A stretch of 64,000 nt of DNA. Source: Flavobacterium tagetis. Lineage in GTDB: Bacteria; Bacteroidota; Bacteroidia; Flavobacteriales; Flavobacteriaceae. Location of the stretch: the NCBI RefSeq assembly GCF_016735615.1, contig NZ_JAERSF010000001.1, forward strand, positions 1,568,997 through 1,632,996, in the 5' to 3' direction. Shown piece by piece: positions 53,319 through 62,800 of this stretch (positions within the stretch are counted from its first letter, which is position 1; every line of letters starts with the position of its first letter). The notes beneath the pieces were generated by a model, which saw only the letters and a list, made by a program, of their open reading frames with translations, had not been told where the DNA came from and did no database searches. The position numbers and the translations under genes were made by a program.

Positions 53319-54314
53319 TTTAGAGCTTTCTAAAATATATTTATGAATATCAGTAAAAACCGTTCCTAGAGCGGTTTTTATTTTTTCGTTACTATACAGA
53401 TTTTTTGAGTACGAAGCTTTTGCTGTTGCTTTTGTAATGCTTCTTTTTCTGAAAAATATTGTCGAAAATAGTCCATCAGTCATCCACAACAAATTCATTA
53501 AAAAAGGTGTAGCATGAATATGAGGTCTTTTTATTTTTAAAGCATCAGCAACGGTGTTTAAAAGATCTTTGAAAATAATATTGTCTGCGATTAGTGTAAA
53601 ACGTTCGTTTTTAATTTCGTTTTTCATCAGTTCGTAACTGGTTTTTACCACATCATCAACATTAACAAAACCAGTGCTTCCTAATGTATAGAATGGGAGT
53701 CCTTTTGAAACTTTACGATAAATCTCGCTGCTGCCTTCATTGAAAATATCCATCATTTTTGGTGGGCCTAAGATTACTCCTGGATTTACAATAATAACAT
53801 TTAAACCTTCTTGGTGTCCGCGCCAAACTTCCATTTCGGCACCATATTTAGAAATGGCATAATCGCTGTGCGGTTTTTCGGGATTCCAGTCTGTTTCTTC
53901 AGTAATGTATGTTTCGTGAGGAGCAATGTCACCTAAAGCGGCAATCGAACTGATATAGCAAAACTTTTCTACGTCTTTTGCAATAGCAAAATTGACGATG
54001 TTTGCAGTTCCTTCAATATTGGTTTTTCTAAGAATTTCTTCGTCTTTTGGATCAAACGAAATAAATGCTGCGCAGTGATATACTTGTTTGATGTCGATAA
54101 AAGCAGTTTCAAGAGAAGGTATGTCCAAAATATCGGCTTCAAGCCAATTGATTTTTTCAAACAAATCTGATTTTTTATAAAAATCAAAAACCGACTTTGT
54201 TTTCTGAATGCTATTTTCGGTTCTGTAAATTGCCCGAACATTTTCTCCATTTTCAATTAAATGAAGCAATAAATGTGCGCCTACCAAGCCTGTTCCGCCA
54301 GTTACTAATATCAT
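53313..54314 (-). CDS. NAD-dependent epimerase/dehydratase (extended SDR)
   Basis: A 333-aa extended short-chain dehydrogenase/reductase. The Rossmann motif is TGGTGLVGAHLLLHL (5-19) and the catalytic YxxxK is YAISKYGAE (Tyr near 150), with upstream Ser in CYISSIAALGD. Length fits dihydroflavonol/hydroxysteroid-type relatives more than nucleotide-sugar epimerases. Its 3' end overlaps the DUF4296 gene by 6 bp on the opposite strand. Substrate unknown. Confidence 0.85.
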   Translation of the reverse strand: MILVTGGTGLVGAHLLLHLIENGENVRAIYRTENSIQKTKSVFDFYKKSDLFEKINWLEADILDIPSLETAFIDIKQVYHCAAFISFDPKDEEILRKTNIEGTANIVNFAIAKDVEKFCYISSIAALGDIAPHETYITEETDWNPEKPHSDYAISKYGAEMEVWRGHQEGLNVIIVNPGVILGPPKMMDIFNEGSSEIYRKVSKGLPFYTLGSTGFVNVDDVVKTSYELMKNEIKNERFTLIADNIIFKDLLNTVADALKIKRPHIHATPFLMNLLWMTDGLFSTIFFRKRSITKATAKASYSKNLYSNEKIKTALGTVFTDIHKYILESSKL

Positions 54315-54386
54315 GTTGTAAATATAAGTTTTTGTTGCAAAGGAGCAAAGTTACAGAGGGACAAAGTTGCAAAGGATTTTTGCTTT

Positions 54387-54489
54387 TTGCCACAAAGGCG
54401 CTAAGACACAAAGTTTTTTATTTCAATAAATTTTATTCAATATTTCCATCGTAAAAACAAAAACTTTGCGTCTTAGTGTCTTCGTGACA
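54387..54489. repeat. Gene-less inverted-repeat element with GxxExxY-type ends
   Basis: TTGCCACAAAGGCGCTAAGA (to CACAAAG, 54387-54413) has an inverse arm CTTTGCGTCTTAGTGTCTTC (to GTGACA, 54464-54489) around a 50-bp AT-rich core. The left end equals the repeat at 14265-14291 beside the GxxExxY gene base for base. The element lies between the epimerase and tyrS. Confidence 0.85.
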
Positions 54490-54495
54490 GACTTT

Positions 54496-54527
54496 TTTGT
54501 CATTACCATTGACATTGATTACATTTG
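54496..54527 (+). promoter_or_regulatory. Promoter of tyrS
   Basis: TTTG at 54496-54499, a 20-nt spacer and TACATTTG at 54520-54527 match the Bacteroidota consensus. The ATG at 54545 is only about 10 nt from the inferred start site, so there is no room for a T-box or other riboregulator. Confidence 0.7.
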
Positions 54528-54544
54528 CGCAAATTATTTAAAAA

Positions 54545-55840
54545 ATGAAGAATCTAGTTGAAGAATTAAAATGGCGCGGGTTATACCATGATAGTATGCC
54601 TGGAACGGAAGAACAATTGCTAAAAGAAGCAACCACTGCCTATATCGGTTTTGATCCAACGGCAGATTCACTGCACATCGGAAGTATGGTTCAGATTATT
54701 TTATTGGTTCACTTAAAGAATTTTGGTCACAGACCAATCTCTTTAGTAGGTGGAGCAACAGGAATGATTGGTGATCCTTCTGGTAAATCTGATGAAAGAA
54801 ACTTGCTTGATGAAGAAGCTCTAGCTAAAAACGTAGCTGGAATCAAAAGCGTTTTGTCTCGTTTCTTAGATTTTAATTCAACCGAAGCAAATGCACCTGT
54901 AATGGTGAATAACTACGATTGGATGAAAGAATTCTCTTTTATCGATTTTGCACGTGAAGTTGGAAAAAGAATTACCGTAAACTATATGATGGCTAAAGAT
55001 TCTGTAAAAAAGAGATTTAGCGGTGAAGGTGAGGGAATGTCTTTTACAGAATTTACATATCAGTTAATTCAAGGTTACGATTTCTATCATTTATATAAAA
55101 ACAATAATTGTATCCTGCAAATGGGTGGTTCTGACCAATGGGGTAATATTACCACAGGAACGGAATTAGTGCGCAGAATGGGAGGTGAGAATGCTAAAGC
55201 TTACGCCTTAACAACTCCTTTGATTACAAAAGCAGATGGATCTAAATTTGGTAAATCTGAAGGTGGAAACGTTTGGTTGGATGCTGATAAAACTTCTGTT
55301 TATAAATTCTACCAATTTTGGGTAAATACAACAGATGTAGATGCTGAGAAATATATTAAGATTTTTACTTTCTTAGATAAAGATACAATTGATGCCTTAA
55401 TCGAAGAGCATAAAACAGCTCCGCATTTAAGAGTTTTACAAAAGAAATTGGCAGAAGAAATTACTGTTTTTGTTCATAATAGAGAAGAGTTAGAAAAAGC
55501 GATTCAGGCTTCAAATATCTTGTTCGGAAATTCAACTGCCGAAGATTTGAAAAAACTGGATGAAGCTACTTTTTTAGAAGTTTTTGACGGAGTTCCACAA
55601 GCTGAAATCGCAAAAGCTGATTTAGAAAACGGATTGGAAATTATTACTGTTTTAAACGAAAAAACAGGTTTCTTTAAATCAAACGGAGAGGCTAGAAGAG
55701 CTTTAACAGCAAATTCTATTTCTGTAAACAGAGAAAAAATCAAAGAAGATTTTGTTTTGACATCCAATGATTTAATCAATAATCAATTCGTTTTATTGCA
55801 AAGTGGTAAAAAGAATTATTTTGTAATAAGAGTTGTTTAA
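54545..55840 (+). CDS. tyrS: Tyrosyl-tRNA synthetase
   Basis: A 431-aa class I synthetase that charges tRNA-Tyr. It has [12 protein letters not shown] (HIGS at 44-47), the tyrosine-binding block [20 protein letters not shown] with [17 protein letters not shown] (about 235-239 in SKFGKSEGG) and a C-terminal S4 RNA-binding domain (about 365-431). It is the E. coli TyrS type. It has its own promoter and terminator. Confidence 0.97.
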   Translation: MKNLVEELKWRGLYHDSMPGTEEQLLKEATTAYIGFDPTADSLHIGSMVQIILLVHLKNFGHRPISLVGGATGMIGDPSGKSDERNLLDEEALAKNVAGIKSVLSRFLDFNSTEANAPVMVNNYDWMKEFSFIDFAREVGKRITVNYMMAKDSVKKRFSGEGEGMSFTEFTYQLIQGYDFYHLYKNNNCILQMGGSDQWGNITTGTELVRRMGGENAKAYALTTPLITKADGSKFGKSEGGNVWLDADKTSVYKFYQFWVNTTDVDAEKYIKIFTFLDKDTIDALIEEHKTAPHLRVLQKKLAEEITVFVHNREELEKAIQASNILFGNSTAEDLKKLDEATFLEVFDGVPQAEIAKADLENGLEIITVLNEKTGFFKSNGEARRALTANSISVNREKIKEDFVLTSNDLINNQFVLLQSGKKNYFVIRVV

Positions 55841-55898
55841 CTGTTTAATCGGTTAATTGTTTAATCGATTTAACACAAATCTTTTACAATAAATATAT

Positions 55899-55937
55899 AA
55901 ATCCCAATGTTCGAAAGAATATTGGGATTTTTTTATT
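55899..55937 (+). terminator. Terminator of tyrS
   Basis: AATCCCAAT pairs with ATTGGGATT around a loop of about 13 nt, followed by seven T. It lies 58 bp after the stop codon. Further palindromic bases (AACGTTCTATAAGAACGTT type) follow near 55999-56014. Confidence 0.85.
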
Positions 55938-56074
55938 GAAAAAAAACATTCCGTAGAATGTCTCATCGGTAGAATTAAAATTTGGTTTGCAATTATACGT
56001 TCTATAAGAACGTTTGATTAATACAGTGAATTATCGATTAAACGATTAACCAATTAACCAAATCAACGATTAAA

Positions 56075-57070
56075 CTATAAAACCATCAAATTACATCCAC
56101 GAATATCAGAATTATCAAAACGCCCTAATACCTCGAAAGAATTGGTTGAATATTTTTTGCCTAAATCCTGCGTAGCAATAAAAGAGCATGAATTGATATT
56201 GGCTAAATCTATCACATTGATTCCTCCAGTTTTTCCGTAATTCACGTAAGTGAGAGCATCTTCTGGATCGCGAACTAAAATATGCATCCAAGACGGACAT
56301 TCAAAAATACCTTCGCCCAAAGAATAAGCTTGCGCTAAAAGTTCAGTCATACCATATTCTGAATGAATGGATGAAACACCAAATCCTTTGCAGAGTATTT
56401 CATGCAATTCTTCACGAATCATTTCTTTGCGTTTTCCCTTCATTCCTCCAGTTTCCATAATAATGGTATTTTGAAGATTGAATTGGTGTTTTTCGATTAA
56501 ATCCAGCAAAGCATACGTAACCCCAATTAAGATTACATTTTGACCTGCTTCGTCCAATTCAAGAAGTTTTTTGATAAGGTCGTCATGATTGTGCAAATAA
56601 AATCCGCTTTCAGGCTGATTGGAGAGTTTTATAAGATCTTCTACCATATAAATTAACGAAGAGCCTTCACGTTCTAAATAAGACGGCAAAAGGGCTAAAA
56701 CAACGTAATCTTCTATATTGCCATAAAATTGAGAAAATCCTTTGCGGTAACTTTCCTCATATAGGGAAACATCGGTCACTAAATGTCTGCTGGTAATCAT
56801 TCCGGTTGTACCGCTGCTGGTAAAAGTTACTTGTGCAGGATCTGTATTAGAAACTACATCATGACTTTTGAAAAATTGAATGGGTAAAAAAGGAATTTGC
56901 TGCAGAGATTTTACTTGCTGCGGATTTACTTTTAAAAAATCACAGAAATCGCGATAGACTTTATTGTTTTCGTGCTGAAAACGAAACACTTTTAGTGCTA
57001 TTTTTTCAAATTGTTTTTGACTTGAAATGGTAAAGATATCGCTGGCTGTGATCAAAACTTTTTTTTGCAA
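56075..57070 (-). CDS. LuxE/PaaK-like acyl-protein synthetase (adenylate-forming)
   Basis: A 331-aa protein of the LuxE group, shorter than full adenylate-forming enzymes. The AMP-binding motif is TFTSSGTTGMITSRH (82-96), and YGMTELLAQAY (about 244-254) is the second ATP/AMP segment. LuxE members activate or transfer fatty acids onto a protein Cys; in non-luminous Bacteroidota the role is unknown. It stands alone between tyrS and the T9SS stub, with no luxC or luxD. Confidence 0.8.
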   Translation of the reverse strand: MQKKVLITASDIFTISSQKQFEKIALKVFRFQHENNKVYRDFCDFLKVNPQQVKSLQQIPFLPIQFFKSHDVVSNTDPAQVTFTSSGTTGMITSRHLVTDVSLYEESYRKGFSQFYGNIEDYVVLALLPSYLEREGSSLIYMVEDLIKLSNQPESGFYLHNHDDLIKKLLELDEAGQNVILIGVTYALLDLIEKHQFNLQNTIIMETGGMKGKRKEMIREELHEILCKGFGVSSIHSEYGMTELLAQAYSLGEGIFECPSWMHILVRDPEDALTYVNYGKTGGINVIDLANINSCSFIATQDLGKKYSTNSFEVLGRFDNSDIRGCNLMVL

Positions 57071-57164
57071 AGATATTGTTTTTTAGTTTTCAGTGCTCAG
57101 TTTTTGTATTGTCATTAAGAGCTCGGTCAAAAAAGAAATATCCATATTGAAATAATCTGAATAC

Positions 57165-57195
57165 TAAAAAAGCTCCTGATGAGAGGAGCTTTTTC
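57165..57195 (-). terminator. Terminator of the T9SS stub gene
   Basis: AAAAGCTCCT pairs with AGGAGCTTTT around GATGAG. On the minus strand it is followed by T, and it starts 3 bp after the stop codon of the gene at 57199. Confidence 0.85.
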
Positions 57196-57198
57196 TAT

Positions 57199-57537
57199 TT
57201 ATCTTATAATGAGTTTTCGTGTTGCTGATGCGTTTTGTTCGCTTATTTTGATGATGTAAACACCTGGTGGTAATTCTGCAACACTTAATTCTCTTGAGAC
57301 TAAATGTGCCTGCAATACTTTTTTCCCTAAGATGTCAAACACAATAATTTCTTTCTCTAAATCGTTTTTAGATGAGATATAGACTTTTCCATTTGTCACT
57401 GGATTAGGATACAAGCTTAGACCCTCGATAGAAGTAGATTCTTGAGTTTTTGGTAGTTGCTTGCTGTCCTGGGCTGAAACGCTTACAGTGAAGAAAAATG
57501 CCAATAAGAAAGTAATATAAAAGTAGTTTTTTGCCAT
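57199..57537 (-). CDS. Minimal T9SS type A sorting-domain protein
   Basis: A 112-aa protein consisting of a signal peptide (about 1-22, cleavage near SVSAQ), a linker of 20 residues and a type A C-terminal sorting domain: LYPNPVTNGKVYI (about 43-55), IIVFDILGKKVLQ, LPPGVYIIKI and the end ATRKLIIR. I chose the ATG at 57537 over one 10 codons upstream. The domain directs cargo through the type IX secretion system to the cell surface, but no cargo is present here. Confidence 0.85.
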   Translation of the reverse strand: MAKNYFYITFLLAFFFTVSVSAQDSKQLPKTQESTSIEGLSLYPNPVTNGKVYISSKNDLEKEIIVFDILGKKVLQAHLVSRELSVAELPPGVYIIKISEQNASATRKLIIR

Positions 57538-57596
57538 CGCATGTATTTGATTACTGTAAATATACAAAAAAAATTACAAAAATGACGCCAAAAAAA

Positions 57597-57622
57597 AACA
57601 TCCTAAATATTTAGGATGTTTT
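57597..57622. terminator. Palindromic hairpin AAACATCCTAAATATTTAGG
   Basis: A perfect 26-bp palindrome (57597-57622) followed by T in one direction and preceded by A in the other. It lies between the T9SS stub and the beta-helix lipoprotein, beyond the second hairpin at 57690. Confidence 0.75.
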
Positions 57623-57689
57623 TAACATTTTGTTTTCGAAGTGATTAGGGAAAAGTGTGATTTTACGGGCGCTAAGAATAGTAAAATAA

Positions 57690-57725
57690 AAAAAGCGATC
57701 TGAAATATTTCAGACCGCTTTTCTA
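57690..57725 (-). terminator. Terminator of the beta-helix lipoprotein gene
   Basis: On the minus strand AAAAGCGGTCTGAAATATTTC pairs with the following AGATCGCTTTT, with one mismatch, and is followed by T. It begins 21 bp after the stop codon. Confidence 0.8.
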
Positions 57726-57745
57726 TTTTTAGAATCTAACTTTTA

Positions 57746-58876
57746 TTATTTAGTCCAGTTAGCCCAAGTTGGCAACTCAGCACCATTACCAGCACCAAGG
57801 TTTCCAGTGCTTGTTCCAGATAATTTAGGACCTGTAAGATCAGTTACAGAAGCTCCAAAAGTATAGTTTGTGATAGTAAAGTTACCAGCAGCAAGATTTG
57901 CAGTTACACCAGCGTCAGCAGATAATTTTGTAAGAGCAGCAGGCATTCCGTCAGCAACATATACGTTTGTGTAAGTTTGTTTTCCACCACCTTCTTTGTA
58001 GTTGATTGCTTTTTCGTCAGCTAAGAAAGTAGCTCCACCTTTAACGATAGAGATGTTTGTAACTTTAGCGTTTGTCATTGGAACAGCTCCACTTGGATCT
58101 TTAGCGTTAGTAGATCCTTCAACACCAGCTTTAGAAACACCTTTAATGTATACGTTTGTAGCAGTACCTTGCCATCCGTCAGCGAAATCTAATGAATCAT
58201 CGTAAGAGTTAATGATTGTTAAGTTAGAAGCATTTACAGCTCCACCGAAGAATTCAATTCCGTCATCACCACTTTCGAAAGTATAGATATCAGAAACTAC
58301 AGTTCCAGAACCTACTCCGAAGAAAGAAACTCCATTGTATTCTTTTTCAGCAGTATATTTAGAACCTGTGTAAGAAATTTTCAAGAAGTTGATGTTTCCA
58401 GAAGAATCTGCATTGTCATTTCCTCCGTAGCTTAATCCACCTACTTCAGAAGTACCATTATCTCCAGTATTTACTTTACCATTACCAGCAATGATCAATC
58501 CACCCCAGTCACTTTGAGCAGGAGTTGCTTTTCCAGAAGTCATAACAACTGGTTTAGCAGCAGTACCATTGATGTTGATTTTAGCGTTTCTTTCTACAGC
58601 GATATATAAAGAAGTTGCTTCAGCAGTAGCAGAACTTTTAATTACTGTTCCAGCAGGAATTACTAAAGTAGCTCCACCTTTAACAACTAAACCTCCAGTT
58701 AAAGTATAAGTTTGAGTAGGATCTAAAGTTACTGTACCGTCTTTAATTTCTCCTTTTAAATCGTCAACCTTTAAAACAAAAGAACTATTGTTAGTGTTTT
58801 TGTTATTATCATCAGAACTACAGCTTGTTAAAGCAAGTCCTAATATTGCAGCCATTGCAAATAAACTTTTTTTCAT
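57746..58876 (-). CDS. Surface lipoprotein with right-handed beta-helix
   Basis: A 376-aa lipoprotein (lipobox LALTSC, Cys19, then SSDDNN, a likely surface-export signal). The mature part is rich in short strands with Gly/Asn turns and repeated Ile/Val ladders (KGGATLVIPAGTVIKSSA, VNASNLTIINSYDDSLDF), as in parallel beta-helix (pectate-lyase-like) proteins. Such proteins often bind polysaccharides or ions; no catalytic set is recognised. It lies after the 924-aa TonB receptor on the same strand but is separated from it by a terminator-like hairpin, so partial co-transcription is possible. Confidence 0.82.
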   Translation of the reverse strand: MKKSLFAMAAILGLALTSCSSDDNNKNTNNSSFVLKVDDLKGEIKDGTVTLDPTQTYTLTGGLVVKGGATLVIPAGTVIKSSATAEATSLYIAVERNAKININGTAAKPVVMTSGKATPAQSDWGGLIIAGNGKVNTGDNGTSEVGGLSYGGNDNADSSGNINFLKISYTGSKYTAEKEYNGVSFFGVGSGTVVSDIYTFESGDDGIEFFGGAVNASNLTIINSYDDSLDFADGWQGTATNVYIKGVSKAGVEGSTNAKDPSGAVPMTNAKVTNISIVKGGATFLADEKAINYKEGGGKQTYTNVYVADGMPAALTKLSADAGVTANLAAGNFTITNYTFGASVTDLTGPKLSGTSTGNLGAGNGAELPTWANWTK

Positions 58877-59022
58877 TTTGTTGTGTTTTATTGTTTTATT
58901 TATTCAAGGCAAAGTAAACGAACATATGTTTTTGCTGAGTTAAGACGATATTAACAATCTATTAAGTATAATAGGGTAAAAACGCATCGTCTTAATATAA
59001 AATTTACATTGCAATTTTGGAT

Positions 59023-59051
59023 AAAAAAAAGCGATTGGAATAACCAATCGC
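59023..59051 (-). terminator. Terminator-like hairpin after the TonB receptor
   Basis: GCGATTGG pairs perfectly with CCAATCGC around AATAA, followed on the minus strand by eight T (59030-59023). It lies 28 bp after the stop codon of the 924-aa receptor. Confidence 0.88.
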
Positions 59052-59079
59052 CTCTTGTAATTTATTGAAAATCTTTTTC

Positions 59080-61854
59080 TTAGAAAGTATAGTTTAAAGT
59101 AAGTCTAAGATCTGAACCTGCTTTGTATGAAGTTACAGTGATATCTCCTACAGACTCTTTTCCAGGAACTTCTCCTTGTTCTTGTACACGCTTAAAAGTT
59201 GGGTTTAAAATGTTGTTGTAAATAAGACCTATTTTTAAGTTTTTAGTCAAGCTTGAGTTTACAATAAAGTCTAGTTTGTTTACGGCTTTATCTACCATGT
59301 TTCCAACTCTTGAAGTTCCAATTACAGCTAGTTTATCTGAAAAATAAGAATAAGATACCGTTGCTGAAAGATCTGTGTGTTCTGAAAACTCATTTAAAAA
59401 TGATAAGTTGGCATTGGCAAGGAAATTAGAAGCTCCAGTTAATTTACTTGATGTAAAAGTAAAGTTAGCTCCAAAATCATTTTCATTGTTTACTTTATCA
59501 TTGCTTAGATCTTGTTTCGTGTATAAGTATGATCCGTTTGCGTCAAAAGAAAGTTTTGTTTTTAAGTTGTCTCTTTTTTCAATTTCAAAAAGATCTTTTC
59601 TATACTCAACTTCAACCCCAGCTACTGTTCCTTTATCACCTGTATTTGCATAAGAAATATCATTTGAAGAAGAGTTCAAGAACATTTCGTTGATTGGATT
59701 TTGAATGATTTTACCAAAAGCAGTAACAGAAATTAACTCGCTTGCTTTAGGGAAAAACTCCCATCCTAAATCGAAATTATAATTAGTCGAAGCATATAAT
59801 TTAGGGTTTCCTTCGTATGCTTGTGCAACATCTTCGTAAATAATTGGCACTTTTTCTTTAAACTGAGGAAGTGTATACGTTTTACTTGCAGAGAATTTTA
59901 AATTCTGTCTTTCATTCAAAGTATATTTTGAAATTAAGCTAGGTAAAATATTGAATTTAGAATCGTCAGAGTTTCCTCCAGACGGAACTGTTGTCGTAAT
60001 ATAGAAAACATTCTGATTCAATTGCTCTAATCTTGCTCCTAATATTACGCTTAATCTTTCAGTTAAAGAATATTGAACGTTAGCAAATGCAGCATTAATA
60101 TCTAAATTCCCATTATAAGTTTGGTGAATTCTGTTTGAGTAAGATGAACCCCAATGTGCAGGATCTAAATAGTTATCTACATGGTGAATGTCTTCTTTTG
60201 GGAAAGAGATTGTAGTTCTGTTTGGGAAGAACGAAAACTGTTGCATATCGTAATCAACATCTTTGAATTTTCCTGAATAACCCACAGTTACTTTTCCTTT
60301 GTAAGTGTCGTCACTTCCTTTTTTGAAGTTATATGAAAGAGCAATATTTGCAGCAATTTCATTTTCTTTCAAGTCGTGAAAAAATCTGTGGTTATTAATG
60401 TTTGAATTCGTAAAAAACGTATAATCAATAGCATTAGGAGCATATACAAATGAGTTTTGCATACGATCTGGAATTGCACTGTCAGACATACTGTAGCCAA
60501 CTCCCCAGTTTAAATTCCACTGGTCGTTGAATTTGCTTTTTCCTGTTAATTGGTTTACCACCAATTGAGTTCTTTCAAAAGTTCCACGTTTGATAAAACC
60601 GCTAATTTGCTGTTGAGCGTCTCCACCACCATCAAAGTTGATGTTAGTTCCTTCGTACTCGCTATAATCTTGCTCACTAGAGTTTAAGAATAAAGACGTA
60701 AAGAAGATCGAATGGTTTTTGTTGATTTTGTAATCAGCAGTACCCATAACTGTTGTTGTAGTGTTATGTTTGTAAGCTGTTCTGATAAAGTCAGAATAAA
60801 TATCTCCGTCAGAAGTAATACCTCCTCGGCTGTAACCTTGAGTAAATTTGTTTTTTGCGCTGAAAGATCCTGTTACAAAAGCACCAATTGAGCTTTCGTC
60901 GTTTATTTGAAATCTTTTTCCTCCAGATAATGTATAAAAAGCGTTCAATACATTTTTGTTTTCTTGTCTATCCCAGCTTGTACCATAGCTATATGGCAAT
61001 AGAGGAGAATCTGGTACACCAACTTTTTTAAATCCAGTATAACTTGGTCCGTCTTGTAAGTAGAAATGATCTTGACCTAAAACATTTGTGTTTGCACCAG
61101 TACCAATAGAAACATTGATGAAAGGTTTTCCGCTAAATTTCTTTGCAGCAATATCAATATTAGCTCCTCCAAAATCGGCGTAGTTTTGAGCTTCAAAAGT
61201 TTTACTTATTCCGATGTTATCTACAATGTTTGTAGAGAAAATCTCCAAAAGAATGTTTTTGTTTGCAGGGTTATTCGATGGCAACGGAAGGCCATTTAAA
61301 GTTGTTACGTTATAACGGTCACCTAAACCTCTTACGAATACATTTCCAGAATCATCTTGTTTAGAAACACCACTTACTTTCGCAACGGCATTTGCAACAT
61401 CATTAACTCCTTTTCTTGCAATTTCCTCCGCACCAATAGCGGCTTTAAATTGAACTGCATTTTTTTGATCTAATAATAATGCAGATTCTTTTTGTTTGTT
61501 TCCAGCAGATGATTTTACCACTACATCTTTAAGAGTATAGCTTCCAGATGAAAGTCCTTGATTTATCACTACAGTTTCGTTTGCTTTAACCGCAACTGGA
61601 GCTTCTACAGATTCATATCCTAAGAAACTAAAAATTAAAGTATAATTTCCAGGATTTACGCTTAACGAATATTTTCCGTCTACGTCGGTATTTACGCTAA
61701 TATTTGTACCTTTAACTAAAACATTAGCAAATGGCAGAGCTGCGTTGTTCATATCTTTGTCAGTCAGAACTCCAGAAATCGTACCTTTGTTTTGCGCGAT
61801 CGAAATCGTACAGATAAATAATGCAATAAAGAGAAATCTTAAATTGAATTTCAT
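59080..61854 (-). CDS. TonB-dependent receptor with carboxypeptidase-like N-terminal domain
   Basis: A 924-aa outer-membrane receptor. A signal peptide (about 1-20) is followed by a carboxypeptidase-regulatory-like domain (about 23-105, GTISGVLTDKDMNNAALPFA), a plug with NAVAKVSGVSKQDDSGNVFV and LGDRYNVTTLNGLPLPSN, and a barrel ending RLTLNYTF. The plug sequence GLGDRYNVTTLNG is typical of the larger Bacteroidota receptors that are not SusC-like. No SusD partner follows; the beta-helix lipoprotein takes that position. It is divergent from the PhoB-like regulator, suggesting control by that system. Substrate unknown. Confidence 0.88.
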   Translation of the reverse strand: MKFNLRFLFIALFICTISIAQNKGTISGVLTDKDMNNAALPFANVLVKGTNISVNTDVDGKYSLSVNPGNYTLIFSFLGYESVEAPVAVKANETVVINQGLSSGSYTLKDVVVKSSAGNKQKESALLLDQKNAVQFKAAIGAEEIARKGVNDVANAVAKVSGVSKQDDSGNVFVRGLGDRYNVTTLNGLPLPSNNPANKNILLEIFSTNIVDNIGISKTFEAQNYADFGGANIDIAAKKFSGKPFINVSIGTGANTNVLGQDHFYLQDGPSYTGFKKVGVPDSPLLPYSYGTSWDRQENKNVLNAFYTLSGGKRFQINDESSIGAFVTGSFSAKNKFTQGYSRGGITSDGDIYSDFIRTAYKHNTTTTVMGTADYKINKNHSIFFTSLFLNSSEQDYSEYEGTNINFDGGGDAQQQISGFIKRGTFERTQLVVNQLTGKSKFNDQWNLNWGVGYSMSDSAIPDRMQNSFVYAPNAIDYTFFTNSNINNHRFFHDLKENEIAANIALSYNFKKGSDDTYKGKVTVGYSGKFKDVDYDMQQFSFFPNRTTISFPKEDIHHVDNYLDPAHWGSSYSNRIHQTYNGNLDINAAFANVQYSLTERLSVILGARLEQLNQNVFYITTTVPSGGNSDDSKFNILPSLISKYTLNERQNLKFSASKTYTLPQFKEKVPIIYEDVAQAYEGNPKLYASTNYNFDLGWEFFPKASELISVTAFGKIIQNPINEMFLNSSSNDISYANTGDKGTVAGVEVEYRKDLFEIEKRDNLKTKLSFDANGSYLYTKQDLSNDKVNNENDFGANFTFTSSKLTGASNFLANANLSFLNEFSEHTDLSATVSYSYFSDKLAVIGTSRVGNMVDKAVNKLDFIVNSSLTKNLKIGLIYNNILNPTFKRVQEQGEVPGKESVGDITVTSYKAGSDLRLTLNYTF

Positions 61855-62097
61855 TTTTTTTCAGTGTTGTGTTTGTGTCTTATTATTTTTGTGCAAAGAA
61901 AGAACCGCTCTGTGAAGTCCATGTTACCGACTTGTTATGTTTTTGTGTTGTTAAGATTATCAAATTGTTACGAGATTAAATTACGGTTAACACCATTTTT
62001 TAAAGGTTCTTTTGTTAGTATATTTACCCTGTGAAATAAGAAATATCGAATGTTTAATGAAGAAGTTTCGATATAAAAATCTCAATTTTTGCTATTT

Positions 62098-62781
62098 ATG
62101 AAAAAAACACAAACTAAGATTTTATTAGTTGACGACGAACCAGATATCTTAGAAATCGTTGGCTATAACCTTGCTCAGGAAGGCTACCAGATTGTTACAG
62201 CTTCTAACGGAAAAGATGCTATAGCAAAAGCACAGAAAGAGCTGCCAGAATTAATCATTATGGACGTGATGATGGCAGAAATGGACGGAATGGAGGCTTG
62301 CGAGCATATTAGAAAAATTCCAGAATTAAATAATGTTATCATAACATTCCTTACAGCAAGAAGTGAAGATTACTCTCAAGTAGCTGGTTTTGATGCCGGT
62401 GCCGATGACTATATCACAAAGCCAATTAAACCAAAATTATTGGTCTCAAAAGTAAAGGCGCTGTTAAGAAGGTTAAAAGAACAAGAAGTTGTTACAGATA
62501 CTTTAAATGTAGGCGGAATCGAGATTAACCGTGAGGAATACAAAATCATAAAAGGCAATGTAGAAATTGCTTTACCAAGAAAAGAATTCGAATTATTCTA
62601 TTTATTGGCTTCAAAACCAGGGAAAGTTTTCAAAAGAGACGAAATCCTGGATAAAGTTTGGGGCAATGAAGTTGTAGTTGGAGGAAGAACAATAGATGTT
62701 CATATCAGAAAGCTACGCGAAAAAATAGGCGAAGATCTTTTTAAAACCATAAAAGGTGTTGGTTACAAATTTGAAGTTTAG
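62098..62781 (+). CDS. OmpR/PhoB-family response regulator
   Basis: A 227-aa regulator. The receiver begins ILLVDDEPDILEIVGYN and has phospho-acceptor Asp56 (IIMDVMMAEMDG) and Lys in DDYITKPIKPKLL. The winged-helix output domain (about 130-227) ends with VWGNEVVVGGRTIDVHIRKL and the GVGYKFEV terminus. I chose the ATG at 62098 over a TTG at 62089. The kinase follows after a 220-bp gap that holds a large palindromic element. PhoB-like by sequence type; phosphate control is not proven. Confidence 0.9.
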   Translation: MKKTQTKILLVDDEPDILEIVGYNLAQEGYQIVTASNGKDAIAKAQKELPELIIMDVMMAEMDGMEACEHIRKIPELNNVIITFLTARSEDYSQVAGFDAGADDYITKPIKPKLLVSKVKALLRRLKEQEVVTDTLNVGGIEINREEYKIIKGNVEIALPRKEFELFYLLASKPGKVFKRDEILDKVWGNEVVVGGRTIDVHIRKLREKIGEDLFKTIKGVGYKFEV

Positions 62782-62800
62782 TATTTCTATAAAAAAGTGA

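Noticed and set aside
57746..58876. Drug transporter annotation sometimes given to similar beta-helix lipoproteins
   Set aside because: The protein has a lipobox and beta-helix-like repeats, and no membrane-spanning helices beyond the signal peptide.
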